From Streptacidiphilus jiangxiensis (GTDB lineage: Bacteria > Actinomycetota > Actinomycetes > Streptomycetales > Streptomycetaceae), in the NCBI RefSeq assembly GCF_900109465.1, contig NZ_FOAZ01000001.1, forward strand, positions 633,926-697,925: a DNA stretch of 64,000 nt. Direction: 5' to 3'. This document shows, piece by piece, positions 41,254 through 49,997 of the stretch. The position numbers and the translations under genes were made by a program. Below the pieces are notes generated by a model that did not search any database, was not told the origin of the DNA, and saw only the letters and a list, made by a program, of their open reading frames with translations. Every line of letters begins with the position of its first letter. Position 1 is the first letter of the stretch.

Positions 41254-41323
41254 GTGATCACCCTAGGTCAGTATCGCCCGTTGTGCGGGTTCGAAGCACC
41301 GTTCGGTGCATAGGCTTGTCCCC

Positions 41324-42118
41324 ATGACCGAACGTCTCTCCGTGCGCGAGGCGGGCTCCGGCACGCCCCTGGTCCTGCTGCACGCGTTCCCGCTCTCGGC
41401 CCGCATGTGGGAGTCCCAGCTCGACGAGCTCCCCGGCTCGGACGGCTCCGAGGCCCGCGTCCTCGCGGTCGACCTGCGCGGCTTCGGCGGCACCGCGCTC
41501 GGGGCCGACGCCCCCTCCCTGGACCTGCTGGCCGACGACATCGCCCTGCTGCTCGACGCCGCGGGCATCGACCAGGCCGTGGTGGGCGGCCTCTCCATGG
41601 GCGGCTACGTCGCGATGGCCTTCGCACGCTGTCACCCCGACCGCCTGAGCGGACTGCTGCTCGCCGACACCAAGGGCACGGCGGACGCCGAGGCCGCCCG
41701 CGAGAACCGCGAGCGGGTCGCGAAGGCGGTCCTGGCCCGCGACAGCGTCCGCCTCCTCGTCGACGAGCAGCTGCCGTCCCCTCTGCTGGGCGCGACGACG
41801 GCACGGCGCTGCCCGAAGCTGGTCGACCACGTCGCCGCGCTGATCGGCGAGGCCTCCCCGGCGTCGGTCGCCTGGGCGCAGCGCGCGATGGCCGCGAGGC
41901 CGGACTCCTTGGACTCCCTGCGCGCGGTCGACGTCCCGTCGCTGGTCGTCGTCGGCGCGGAGGACACCCTCACCCCGCCCTCCGACGCGGAGGCCCTGGC
42001 CGCGGCGCTGCCCCGGTCGGAACTGACCGTTCTCCCGGGCGCCGGCCACCTCTCGGCCCTGGAGGTGCCGGAGGCCTTCAACACGGCGGTCCGCGGGTTG
42101 CTGGCGCGCATCGACTGA
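41324..42118 (+). CDS. Alpha/beta hydrolase
   Basis: A 264-residue protein: LLHAFPLSARMW, DLRGFGGT, nucleophile elbow GGLSMGGYVAMAF, acid segment VVVGAEDTLTPPSDA, and GAGHLSALEVP with the catalytic His. It resembles 3-oxoadipate enol-lactonase/esterase types. TAGGCT (41311-41316) lies 7 bases before the ATG, and the segment TAGGCTTG-CCCC also precedes argS, so it is probably leaderless. A strong terminator follows. Confidence 0.9.
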   Translation: MTERLSVREAGSGTPLVLLHAFPLSARMWESQLDELPGSDGSEARVLAVDLRGFGGTALGADAPSLDLLADDIALLLDAAGIDQAVVGGLSMGGYVAMAFARCHPDRLSGLLLADTKGTADAEAARENRERVAKAVLARDSVRLLVDEQLPSPLLGATTARRCPKLVDHVAALIGEASPASVAWAQRAMAARPDSLDSLRAVDVPSLVVVGAEDTLTPPSDAEALAAALPRSELTVLPGAGHLSALEVPEAFNTAVRGLLARID

Positions 42119-42120
42119 GA

Positions 42121-42153
42121 AGGGGGACCCGCCATGGGCGGGTCCCCCTTTTT
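42121..42153 (+). terminator. Intrinsic terminator after the hydrolase
   Basis: AGGGGGACCCGCC (42121-42133) pairs perfectly with GGCGGGTCCCCCT (42137-42149) around ATG, followed by TTTTC. It begins 2 bases after the stop and isolates the RHH operon. Confidence 0.92.
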
Positions 42154-42156
42154 CTC

Positions 42157-42190
42157 CACGATGCTAGCAATCTAGCGTGCTAGCATCGTG
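42157..42190. promoter_or_regulatory. Perfect inverted repeat, probable RHH autoregulatory operator
   Basis: CACGATGCTAGCA (42157-42169) and TGCTAGCATCGTG (42178-42190) are exact inverted copies separated by ATCTAGCG. The element also contains three CTAGC cores spaced about 8 and 9 bases. It ends 2 bases before the RHH start codon and contains the -10-like TAGCAT (42181-42186), so binding would block transcription. Confidence 0.75.
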
Positions 42191-42192
42191 GT

Positions 42193-42366
42193 GTGGGTGA
42201 CGAAGTCAAGCAGTTCAACGTGTACCTGCCGGTCGAGCTGATCAAGCAGCTGAAGTACCGCGCGCTCGACACCGGCATGTCGCTCTCGGCGCTGGTCGCC
42301 GAGGCCCTGCGCGCCTACCTCGCCGAAGCGCCCGAGAAGCCCGAGAAGCCCGAGAAGGAGTCCTGA
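42193..42366 (+). CDS. Ribbon-helix-helix (CopG-type) regulator, 57 aa
   Basis: A very short gene: [19 protein letters not shown] begins with the beta-strand that contacts DNA, and the two helices follow ([23 protein letters not shown]). The tail is a PEK repeat (EKPEKPEKE). The GTG start at 42193 has no ribosome site and lies 6 bases after TAGCAT, implying a leaderless mRNA inside the operator. It is separated by one base from the VOC gene. RHH proteins commonly repress their own operon; here the operon pairs it with a VOC protein instead of a toxin. It is too short for many gene callers. Confidence 0.85.
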   Translation: MGDEVKQFNVYLPVELIKQLKYRALDTGMSLSALVAEALRAYLAEAPEKPEKPEKES

Positions 42367-42367
42367 G

Positions 42368-42712
42368 ATGGCGACCGACGGAATCGAGGCCGTGTTCCTG
42401 GAGACGCACAACTGGGGCAGGGCCGCCCAGTTCTTCCAGTCGCTCGGCTACGAGCTCGAGTTCGACACCGGCCACAACTCCGGCCAACTGCGCAACACCG
42501 AAGGCCCCTACGTCTTCATCGCCGAGATCCCCGCGGACCGCGAGCCCACGACCCGGCTCGTCCTCAAGGTCCCGGACGCCGAGGCCTTCCGCCCCGGCCC
42601 GGGCGTCGAGCTGGTCACGCCGTTCGAGCAGACCCACTACGGCACCCTCGAGGCGACCGTCCGGGACGCCGACGGCCGGGTCTGGAGCCTGCAGGCTCCG
42701 TTGAAGGGGTGA
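42368..42712 (+). CDS. VOC-superfamily (glyoxalase/bleomycin-resistance-like) protein
   Basis: A 114-residue single VOC module: GIEAVFLETHNWGRAAQFFQSLGYELEFDTG, GPYVFIAEIPADREPTTRLVL, FEQTHYGTLEATVRDADGRVWSLQAP. Metal ligands are plausible (His14, Glu near 106) but incomplete for a glyoxalase I, which also needs Glu pairs from two modules. It may bind rather than modify a small ligand. It starts one base after the RHH stop and overlaps the methyltransferase start by 4 bases. Confidence 0.85.
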   Translation: MATDGIEAVFLETHNWGRAAQFFQSLGYELEFDTGHNSGQLRNTEGPYVFIAEIPADREPTTRLVLKVPDAEAFRPGPGVELVTPFEQTHYGTLEATVRDADGRVWSLQAPLKG

Positions 42713-43566
42713 GCCGCGCCGTGAGCGACGTACCCGACAACACCGCCGTCCGGGTCGCCCTCTGGCGGGCCATGCACGTCCAGCTCGACGCGGCGCCGCA
42801 CGTGTTCGAGGACGAGATCGGCCTGCGCATCGCCGCGCCGGAGCCCGGCTGGCGCGACCGCCCCGACATGGATCCGGCCGGAACCAGCCGCCTTCGCGCG
42901 GCGGTCGCCGCGCGTGCGCGGTTCATCGAGGAGTTGCTTGCCGAGCAGGTCGAGGGAGGTGTCACCCAGTACGTCGTCCTCGGTGCGGGGCTGGACACCT
43001 TCGCCCAGCGGCGTCCCGAATTCGCCTCCCGGCTGCGGGTCTTCGAGATCGACCAGCCGGCCACACAGGGGTGGAAGCGCCGCCGCCTGGACGAACTCGG
43101 CTACGGCGTCCCGGAGTGGCTGAGGCTCGTGCCGGTGGACTTCGAGGCCGGCGAGTCCTGGGTGGAACGGTTGGTCGCGGCCGGTTTCGACCCCGGCAGC
43201 CGGGCGGTGGTGGTCTCCACCGGCGTCAGCATGTACCTCTCCGAGGAGGCCACGTCCGCGACGCTGCGCCAGATCGTGGGCCTCGCACCCGGGTCGACGC
43301 TGGCGATGACGTTCCTGCTGCCCGCGGACCTCGTGGACGCGGCGGACCGCCCGGCGCTCGAAGCCTCCCAGCAGGGCGCGCGCGCCTCCGGCACGCCGTT
43401 CGTCAGCTTCTACACGCCGGAGCAGATGCTCACACTGGCACGCGAGGCCGGCTTCTCCGGCGTTCGCCATGTCTCCGGACGCTCACACACCGAGCGCTAC
43501 TTCGCCGACCGCGCCGACGGCCTCGCCCCGTCCACCGGCGAGGACCTGCTGCTTGCGATGACTTGA
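42709..43566 (+). CDS. SAM-dependent methyltransferase (LCMT/PPM-like family)
   Basis: A 285-residue methyltransferase: QYVVLGAGLDTFAQRRP is the SAM loop, VFEIDQPATQGWKRRRL the acidic loop, and VVSTGVSMYLSEEATSATLRQI the family mark of the TIGR00027-type group found in mycobacteria and streptomycetes. GTG 42709 overlaps the VOC stop codon (GTGA), so translation is coupled. It is followed by the largest repeat copy. Its methyl acceptor is unknown. The combination RHH-VOC-methyltransferase suggests a small-molecule-responsive unit. Confidence 0.9.
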   Translation: MSRAVSDVPDNTAVRVALWRAMHVQLDAAPHVFEDEIGLRIAAPEPGWRDRPDMDPAGTSRLRAAVAARARFIEELLAEQVEGGVTQYVVLGAGLDTFAQRRPEFASRLRVFEIDQPATQGWKRRRLDELGYGVPEWLRLVPVDFEAGESWVERLVAAGFDPGSRAVVVSTGVSMYLSEEATSATLRQIVGLAPGSTLAMTFLLPADLVDAADRPALEASQQGARASGTPFVSFYTPEQMLTLAREAGFSGVRHVSGRSHTERYFADRADGLAPSTGEDLLLAMT

Positions 43567-43577
43567 GGTGGCAATGC

Positions 43578-43838
43578 CCAGGGGCGCGAGGCTGTGCCGA
43601 TCTGCGGCTCCGCCGCGCGGGCGCGAGCGTTCAGTTGCAACGCTCAGGGGCGCGAGGAACTGCGCGAGCAACCACCCGCGTGCGGATGGCCCTGCTCGTG
43701 CGGCGACTCACCACTGAGGGTGGCTTGTCGCGCAGTTCCTCGCGCCCCTGGAGAGTGCAACTGCCTGCGGGAGCTCAAGCCGAGGCTTGTCGCGCCCGCG
43801 CGGCGGAGCCGCAGATCAGCAGAGCCTCGCGCCCCTGG
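43578..43838. repeat. Dispersed intergenic palindrome, copy 2 (double nested hairpin)
   Basis: Outer arms 43578-43628 and 43785-43838 are inverted over about 48 bases with few mismatches (CCAGGGGCGCGAGGCT, then CTGCGGCTCCGCCGCGCGGG). Inner arms 43645-43677 and 43718-43750 are inverted over 33 bases with three mismatches (CAGGGGCGCGAGGAACTGCG). It fills the 317-base gap between the convergent methyltransferase and filP genes and could terminate both. A further short repeat GAGAGTGCAACTGCCTGCGG appears twice (43751 and 43838). Confidence 0.9.
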
Positions 43839-43883
43839 AGAGTGCAACTGCCTGCGGGAGCGAAGCTTTGAGGCTGTGAAGCC

Positions 43884-44819
43884 TTAGCGGCTCTGCTGGG
43901 CCGGGACGCCGCGGCCCATGACGTCGTCGTCCGGGGCGGCCGCGGCGGCGACCGCAGCGCCCGTGAGGGTGGCGAGCATCTCGCGGACGTTGGTGAGCTG
44001 GGCGTTGATGCTGTCGCGACGGTTCGTCAGCGCCGCGAGCTCGCGCTCGCTCTCGCTGCGGACGCGGTCCGCCTTCGCGTTGGCGTCGGCGACGATGTCC
44101 TCGGCCTGGCGCTGGGCGGTCTCAACCGTCTGGCGCGCGCGACGCTCGGCGTCGGTGCGGAGCTTCTCCGCCTCCAGGCGGAGCTGCTCGGCGCGGTGCT
44201 CGATCTCGGCGAGGCGCTTCTCGGCCTTGGCCTGACGCGCGGCCAGGTCCCGCTCGGACTGCTCGCGGCGCTTGGCCAGGTTGGTCTCGAAGTCCGCAGC
44301 GGCCTGCGCGGCCTTGGCGCGGGTCTCCTCGAAGAGGGCGTCCGCCTCCTCGCGCTTGTTCTGCGCGTCCTTCGCCGCCTCGGCGCGGAGCTGCGCGGAG
44401 TCGCTCTTCGCCTTCTCGACGATCCGAGCGCCCTCCTCCTCGGACTTGGCCTTGCGGTCCTTGGCGAAGCCGTCGGCCTCGCTGCGGACCTGCTGGGCCG
44501 CGGCCTCGGCCAGCTCGCGGTGCTGCTCGGCGGCGCGGCGGGCCTCCTCACGCAGGTCCTTGGCCTCCTCCTCGGCCAGGCGCAGGATCTTCTCGACCCG
44601 GGCGCCGAGGCCCGCGTAGGACGGCTCGGCGTCAGTGATCTGAGCCTGCGCCGTCTGCGTCTCGAGGTGCAGCTCCTCGATGCGCTTCTCCAGCGCGCCG
44701 ATCCGGTTGAGGGCGCCGTCGCGGTCCGTGACCAGCTTGCTGATGCGCTCGTCGACCTGAGCCCGCTCGTACCCGCGGCGCACAACGTCGAAGCCGTGCG
44801 GAGAGTGTGTGTCGCTCAT
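43884..44819 (-). CDS. filP: Filament-forming coiled-coil protein FilP
   Basis: A 311-residue intermediate-filament-like protein of the Streptomyces tip cytoskeleton. The N-terminus SPHGFDVVRRGYERAQVDERISKLVTDRDGALNRI is DivIVA/Scy-like. It is followed by a nearly continuous Ala/Glu/Arg/Lys coiled coil to residue 280, then a short Ala-rich, Asp-containing tail. Size and position next to scy match FilP (SCO5396, about 310 residues). FilP forms cis-interconnected filaments behind the growing hyphal tip, recruited by DivIVA, and stiffens hyphae. ATG 44819 is chosen from the family N-terminus; the frame is open further upstream. It lies 123 bases downstream of scy, same strand. Confidence 0.94.
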   Translation of the reverse strand: MSDTHSPHGFDVVRRGYERAQVDERISKLVTDRDGALNRIGALEKRIEELHLETQTAQAQITDAEPSYAGLGARVEKILRLAEEEAKDLREEARRAAEQHRELAEAAAQQVRSEADGFAKDRKAKSEEEGARIVEKAKSDSAQLRAEAAKDAQNKREEADALFEETRAKAAQAAADFETNLAKRREQSERDLAARQAKAEKRLAEIEHRAEQLRLEAEKLRTDAERRARQTVETAQRQAEDIVADANAKADRVRSESERELAALTNRRDSINAQLTNVREMLATLTGAAVAAAAAPDDDVMGRGVPAQQSR

Positions 44820-44942
44820 AGGGGTGGAGTTCCTGTCGTATGCCCGGAGAGTCGGATGGTTGAGGTGAGGTGATAGGGCGAATCCTGACACGGATTCGGT
44901 GTGTCATCGGCGTAAAGCCGATGAAGAGTGGAGAATGACCGC

Positions 44943-47900
44943 TCAATCGGGTGGTTGCGTGCCACCACGTTTGCCACCCGGACGAGTGGCCCCGGCACCG
45001 ACTCCCGCAGGAGCGCCGCCACGGCCGCCCGACCTGTTGTTGCTGTCCCCGTTGGCCCTGCTCGCCCCACCGGCCGCACCGTTGCCGGCACCGCCCGTTC
45101 CCCCGCTGGGCTTGCCCGCACCGCCGGGCGCCTCGAAGGCCTCGAGGGCCTGGAGGACGTCCTGCACGCGGGCGATCTCGGTGTTGATGTCCTTGCGCCG
45201 GTTGACCAGCTCGTCGAGTTCCCTGCGGCCCTCGTCGGTGATCCGCTTGGCCTCGGTGCGGGCCTCCTCCAGCGTCTGCTCCGCCTCGGCCCTGGCCTGG
45301 GTCAGCTCCGTCTCGCCCGCCTCGACGGCGTCCTGACGGGTCTTCTCCGCAGCCTCGGCGGCGGCCGACCGCAGCTGGTCGGCCTCCTCGCGGGCGGCCT
45401 CCAGCCTCGCGTCGGCGTCGGCCTTGCGCGCCTCCGCCTCCTTGAGCAGGCCCTCCGCCTTCCTGACGGCGGCGATGCGGACCTTGCTGGCCTCGGCGGA
45501 CGCCTCGGCCTGCAGCTCCGCCGCCTTCTCCTTGGCCACGGCGAGCTCGCGCTCGGCCTCGGCCCGCATCTCGTCCAACTGCTCGTTGGTCTCCGAGACG
45601 AGCTTGTCGACCCGCTCGCCGGCCGAGCGCAGCGCCTCCGCGGACTCCTTGCGGGCCCGCTCGTGCAGCGCCTCGATGTCGGCGTGGGTCCGATCGCGCA
45701 GCTCCTCGGCGCGCTCGCGGATCTGCGTGGCGTCGCCGCGGGCCTCGACCAGCATGGTGTCGGCGTCGCGGCGGGCCTGCTCGACCAGCGTGCTGCCCTC
45801 GGCCGCGCCCTCGGCGGCGATCCGCTCGGCCTCCTTGCGGGCGGCCGAGACCATCGCGTCGGCCTGCTCCTCCGCGGCGGCCGTGGTGGCCAGCGCAGCG
45901 GTCTCGGCATCGGCGGTGACGGACTCGGCGAGCTCCTGCGCCTCCGCGAGGGCGCGGGTGGCGTCCTCGGCGGCCTTGGCGCGCAGCTCCTCGGCCTCGG
46001 CGCGCAGGCGCTGGGCCTCCTGCTCGGCCTGCTCGTGGGCCTGTTCGGCCTCGGCCCGCAGCCGGGCGGCCTCGGTGGTGGCCAACTCGCGGATCTGCGC
46101 GGCCTCGCGCTCGGCGTCGGCGCGGGTCTGCGTGGTCTGCGCCTCGGCCTGCTCGTAGAGGCCGGCCACGGACTGGCGGACCTCGGCGGCCTCGTCCTCG
46201 GCGGAGGCGATCCGGTTCGCGGCGTCGCGCTCGTTCTCCGCGCGCGCGGCCTCGATCTTCGACCGCTCCTCGGCGAAGGCCTCGGCGGCCTCCGCGCGCA
46301 GTGCGGCGAGCTCGGCGGTGACCCGCTCGCGGTCGTCGGCGGCCTCGGCGCGGAGCCGGGCGGCCTCGGTGGTGGCCAGCTGGCGGACCTGCGCGGCCTC
46401 GCGCTCGGCGGAGTCGCGGGTCTCACCCGCGGCCAGCTCGGACTCGGTGCGCAGCTCGGTCAGCTCGGCCTCGAAGAGCGCGCGGTCGGCGGCGGCCTTG
46501 GCCTCGGCGTCGGCGAGGACCTTGGCGGCCTCCTCGCGCAGCTCGGCGACGGCGGTCTCGGTGTCGGTGAGCGCCTTGACGGCGGCCTCGCGCGAGCCCT
46601 TGGCGTCGGCCAGGTCGGCGGCGGCGGCCTCGCGGGCCTCCTCACGGACCCGGTCGGCCTCGGCGTGCGCCTCGGCGAGCACCGCGTCGCGGCGGTCGGC
46701 GAGCTCGTGCTCGGTCTCGGCGCGCAGCGCGGCCAGGTCGGCGGCGTGCTGGGCGGCGTCCTGCTCGGCCTGGGCGATGATCTCGGCGGTGCGGGCGTCG
46801 GCGGCGGTGCGCTGCTCCATCATCGCCGCGCGCTCGGACTCGATCGCGGCGTCGGCCTCGACGCGGATCCGGGCCAGCTCGGCGCCGGCCTCGTCGTAGT
46901 CGCGGCGGGCCTGGGCGTGGATCTCCTCGGCGGCGGCCTGGGCCGCCTCGCGGATCTGCGCGGCGGCCCGGTCGGCCTCGGCGCGCAGCTCGGAGAAGTC
47001 CGCCTCCAGCGCCTGGCGGTCGGCGGCGGCCTTGGCCTCGGCGTCGGCGAGGACCTTGGCGGCCTCCTCGCGCAGCTCGGCGACGGCGGTCTCGGTGTCG
47101 GTGAGCTGCTTGGCGGCGGCCTCGCGCGACGCCTTGGCGTCGGCGATGTCGTGGGCGGCGTGCTCGCGGCCCTCGGCGCGGACCCGGTCGGCCTCGGCGT
47201 GGGCCTCGGCCACGATGGTCTCGCGCTGCTCGGCGTGCTCGCGCTCGGCCTGGGCGCGCAGGTCGGCCAGGTCGGCGGTGTGCTGGGCGTGTGCCTGCTC
47301 GGTCTGCTCGAGCGTGGCCTGGGCCTCGGCGTGCAGGGCCTCGCGGCGCGCGGCGGCCTCGGCGTCGTGCTGCTCCAGCTTCAGTCGGACCTGCTCGGCC
47401 CCGGCCTGGGTCTCCGCGGCCAGCTGCTCGGCAGCGGCCTGCGCCTCGGCGGCGAGCCGCTCGGCGGTGGCCTGGGCCTCGGTGAGCAGCGCGTCACGCT
47501 GCTGTGCGGCCTCGGCGTCGTGCTGCTCGACGGCGAGCCGGATCCGCTCGGCCTCGGCCTGGGCCTCGGCCAGCAGCGTCTCGCGCTGGTCGGCGTCCTC
47601 GGCGAGCTGCCGGGCGCGGGCCTGCTCGGCCTCCTCGGCGGCCTCCTGGGCGCGTCCGCGGATCAGGTCCGCATCGGCCTTGGCGGCGACCAGCGTGGAG
47701 AGCCGCTTGTCGGCGAGCTCGCTCGCCTGCCGCTCGGCGGCCTCCCGGGCCTCGGCGGCCCGCTGCTCGGCCTCGGCGTCGGCGGCCTCCCGGCGGCTGA
47801 CCAGGTCGGCCTCCAGGTCGCGGGCGGCCTCGCGGATCCGCTCGGCCTCGGCCTCGGCCTCGGCGACGGAGGCGGCGGCCTGCTCGCGCAGGGACTTGGC

Positions 47901-49997
47901 GTCGGCCAGGTCCTGGGCGGCGGCCTCCCGGGCCTCGGCCCTGGTCTGCTCGGCGTCGGACTCGGCGGAGTCCGCCTTGGCCTTGGCGGCCGCGACGTCC
48001 GCGGCGACGGACTCCTGGGCCTCGGCGCGCAGGCGCTCGATCTCGCTGTCGAGGTCGGCGCGCATCCGGGCGAGCTCGTTCTCGGCCTGGGCGCGGGACT
48101 CGGCGACCTCGACGGCGGTGCGCTCGCGCAGCTCGGCGGCGGCGCGGGCGTCCTCGGCGGCCTTCTCGGCGTCGGCCGCGGCCTGCTGGGCGCGCTCGGC
48201 GGCCAGCCGCTCGGAGTCGGCGAGGATCTGGTCGCGCTCCTGCCGAGCCTCGGCCTGGACGCGCTCGGCCTCGGCGACGGCCTGGGCGCGCAGCTCCTCG
48301 GCGGCCGCGAGCGTCGCGGCCTGCGTCTCCTCGGCGGCGGCCTGGGCGGCGGCGCTGATCTCCTCGGCCCGGGCGGTGCCCTTGGCGGCCTCGGCGTCGC
48401 GGACGCCCTCGGCCTCGCCGCGGATCCGCTCGGCCTCGGTCTTGGCGCGGGCCAGCACCTGCTCGGCGCGGCCCTGCATCTCGCGGGCGTCCTCGGCGGC
48501 GCGCGCCTTGGCGGAGGCGACCTCCTCGGCGGCCCCGCCGCGCAGCTCGTCCGCGTCGGCCTTCGCCTTGACCAGCAGCTCCTCGGCGCTGCGGGCCGAC
48601 TCCTCGATCTGTCCTATGGCCTGGCGGCGGGCCTCACCGAGGGTCCGCTCGACCTCGACGGCCGTCTCGGCGCGCAGCTGCTCGGCCTGGGCGCGCAGCT
48701 GGGCGGCGGCGTCCTGGTGGGCGGCGATCTCGTCGAGCGCCATGCCCTGGGCCTGCTCGGCGGCGTTCCTGGCCTGCTCGCGCAGCAGCTGGGCCTCGGC
48801 CTGGGCCTCCCCGCGGATCCGCTCGGCCTCCTCCGCGGCGTTCTGCCGGACGGTCTCGGCGTCGGCGGTGGCGCGGGAGACGACGTCCTCGGCGGTGCGG
48901 GCGGCCTTGGCGAGGTGAACGGTGGCGCTGGCGGCGCCCTCGGTGCGGGCGGATTCGAGCGCCTCGGCCTTGAGCCGCTCGATCTCCTCGCGGGCCTCCT
49001 CCAGCAGGCGCTGGGCCTCGACCTTGAGCTCGTCGGCCTCCTTGGTCGCGGCGGCGACCATGCGGGCGACCTCGGCCTTTGCGGTGTCGGTGCGCTGCTG
49101 TCCGGCGGCCTCGACCCCAGCCAGGCGGGCCTCCGCCTCGGCCCGCAGGCTCTCGGCCTCGCCGCGCAGGGCGGCGGCCTGGTCGCGCAGTCGCTGGATC
49201 TCGGCCTGGGCGGCGGCGAGCCGCTCGTCGGCCTCGGCGCCGGCGTCGGCGCGGACCCGGTCGGCGCGTTCGGTGGCGTCCTGGGCCTGGGCGGCGGCGG
49301 CGTTCAGCAGCCGCTCCGCCTCGGTGCGGGCGCGCTGCAGGACGGTCTCGGCCTCGGCGCGGGTGGACTCGACGTCGGCGGCGACCTGGGAGGTGGCGGC
49401 CTCGGAGACGGCCATGGCCTCGGCGCGGGCGACGCCGAGCATCCGCTCGGCCTCGGCGCGGGCCTCGTCCATGATCTGGCGGGCCTGCTGCTCGGTGCCG
49501 ACGCGGGCCTGCTCCGCCCAGGAGACGTTCTCGTTGACGTGCTGCTGGGCGCTGCGGCGCAGCTCGGCGAGCTCGGCCTCCAGCTGGCGGCGGCGGGCCT
49601 CGGCCTCGGCCTGCCACTCGGCCTGGAGCCGGGCGGAGCGCTCGGCCGCCTCCTGCATCAGCCGGGCGGTGGCGTTCTGCGCCTCCATCCGGGTGCGCTC
49701 GGCCTCCTGGCGCAGCTGCTCGGCCTGGGCCTCGGCGTTGCGCAGGATCTGTTCGGCCTGTCCGGCCACGGAGTCGAAGGCACGCGGCTGAGCAAGCTGC
49801 CGACGTGCCTCGTGCAGCTTGGCGCGGAGGACTTCGACCTGGTAGGCGAGGTCCTCGGCGTGTGTGACGGCCTTCTCGCGCTCCTTGCGAAGCCGCTCCA
49901 TGTCGGCCTCGAACTTGGCGAGGTGATCGTCAACCTCGTAGCCGTCGTTGCCCCGCACTCCGCGGTCCCATCCGTCTCCATGATCGCGTCGCCACAC
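44943..49997 (-). CDS. scy: Polarisome coiled-coil scaffold Scy, enlarged
   Basis: A 1684-residue Ala/Glu/Arg-rich coiled coil. A conserved head (DDHLAKFEADMERLRKEREK, AEDLAYQVEVLRAKLHEARRQL) precedes a very long hendecad-like rod and a disordered tail (Gly/Asn/Arg/Pro-rich). In S. coelicolor Scy (about 1326 residues) organises the tip-organising centre with DivIVA and FilP. This version is about 360 residues longer, partly from internal duplication (see 46483-47106). Start GTG 49997 gives the longest frame; GTG 49958 (VRGNDGYE) also fits the family N-terminus. A ribosome site AAGGAG lies too far upstream for either. Confidence 0.93.
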   Translation of the reverse strand: MWRRDHGDGWDRGVRGNDGYEVDDHLAKFEADMERLRKEREKAVTHAEDLAYQVEVLRAKLHEARRQLAQPRAFDSVAGQAEQILRNAEAQAEQLRQEAERTRMEAQNATARLMQEAAERSARLQAEWQAEAEARRRQLEAELAELRRSAQQHVNENVSWAEQARVGTEQQARQIMDEARAEAERMLGVARAEAMAVSEAATSQVAADVESTRAEAETVLQRARTEAERLLNAAAAQAQDATERADRVRADAGAEADERLAAAQAEIQRLRDQAAALRGEAESLRAEAEARLAGVEAAGQQRTDTAKAEVARMVAAATKEADELKVEAQRLLEEAREEIERLKAEALESARTEGAASATVHLAKAARTAEDVVSRATADAETVRQNAAEEAERIRGEAQAEAQLLREQARNAAEQAQGMALDEIAAHQDAAAQLRAQAEQLRAETAVEVERTLGEARRQAIGQIEESARSAEELLVKAKADADELRGGAAEEVASAKARAAEDAREMQGRAEQVLARAKTEAERIRGEAEGVRDAEAAKGTARAEEISAAAQAAAEETQAATLAAAEELRAQAVAEAERVQAEARQERDQILADSERLAAERAQQAAADAEKAAEDARAAAELRERTAVEVAESRAQAENELARMRADLDSEIERLRAEAQESVAADVAAAKAKADSAESDAEQTRAEAREAAAQDLADAKSLREQAAASVAEAEAEAERIREAARDLEADLVSRREAADAEAEQRAAEAREAAERQASELADKRLSTLVAAKADADLIRGRAQEAAEEAEQARARQLAEDADQRETLLAEAQAEAERIRLAVEQHDAEAAQQRDALLTEAQATAERLAAEAQAAAEQLAAETQAGAEQVRLKLEQHDAEAAARREALHAEAQATLEQTEQAHAQHTADLADLRAQAEREHAEQRETIVAEAHAEADRVRAEGREHAAHDIADAKASREAAAKQLTDTETAVAELREEAAKVLADAEAKAAADRQALEADFSELRAEADRAAAQIREAAQAAAEEIHAQARRDYDEAGAELARIRVEADAAIESERAAMMEQRTAADARTAEIIAQAEQDAAQHAADLAALRAETEHELADRRDAVLAEAHAEADRVREEAREAAAADLADAKGSREAAVKALTDTETAVAELREEAAKVLADAEAKAAADRALFEAELTELRTESELAAGETRDSAEREAAQVRQLATTEAARLRAEAADDRERVTAELAALRAEAAEAFAEERSKIEAARAENERDAANRIASAEDEAAEVRQSVAGLYEQAEAQTTQTRADAEREAAQIRELATTEAARLRAEAEQAHEQAEQEAQRLRAEAEELRAKAAEDATRALAEAQELAESVTADAETAALATTAAAEEQADAMVSAARKEAERIAAEGAAEGSTLVEQARRDADTMLVEARGDATQIRERAEELRDRTHADIEALHERARKESAEALRSAGERVDKLVSETNEQLDEMRAEAERELAVAKEKAAELQAEASAEASKVRIAAVRKAEGLLKEAEARKADADARLEAAREEADQLRSAAAEAAEKTRQDAVEAGETELTQARAEAEQTLEEARTEAKRITDEGRRELDELVNRRKDINTEIARVQDVLQALEAFEAPGGAGKPSGGTGGAGNGAAGGASRANGDSNNRSGGRGGAPAGVGAGATRPGGKRGGTQPPD
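46483..46572. repeat. Scy internal direct repeat, copy B
   Basis: 90 bases identical to 47017-47106, encoding LTDTETAVAELREEAAKVLA and following residues. The neighbouring codons are also similar, so the duplicated unit is larger, with a period of 534 bases (178 residues). Confidence 0.85.
47017..47106. repeat. Scy internal direct repeat, copy A
   Basis: 90 bases identical to 46483-46572. The exact DNA identity within a diverged coiled coil points to a recent duplication or gene conversion. Confidence 0.85.
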
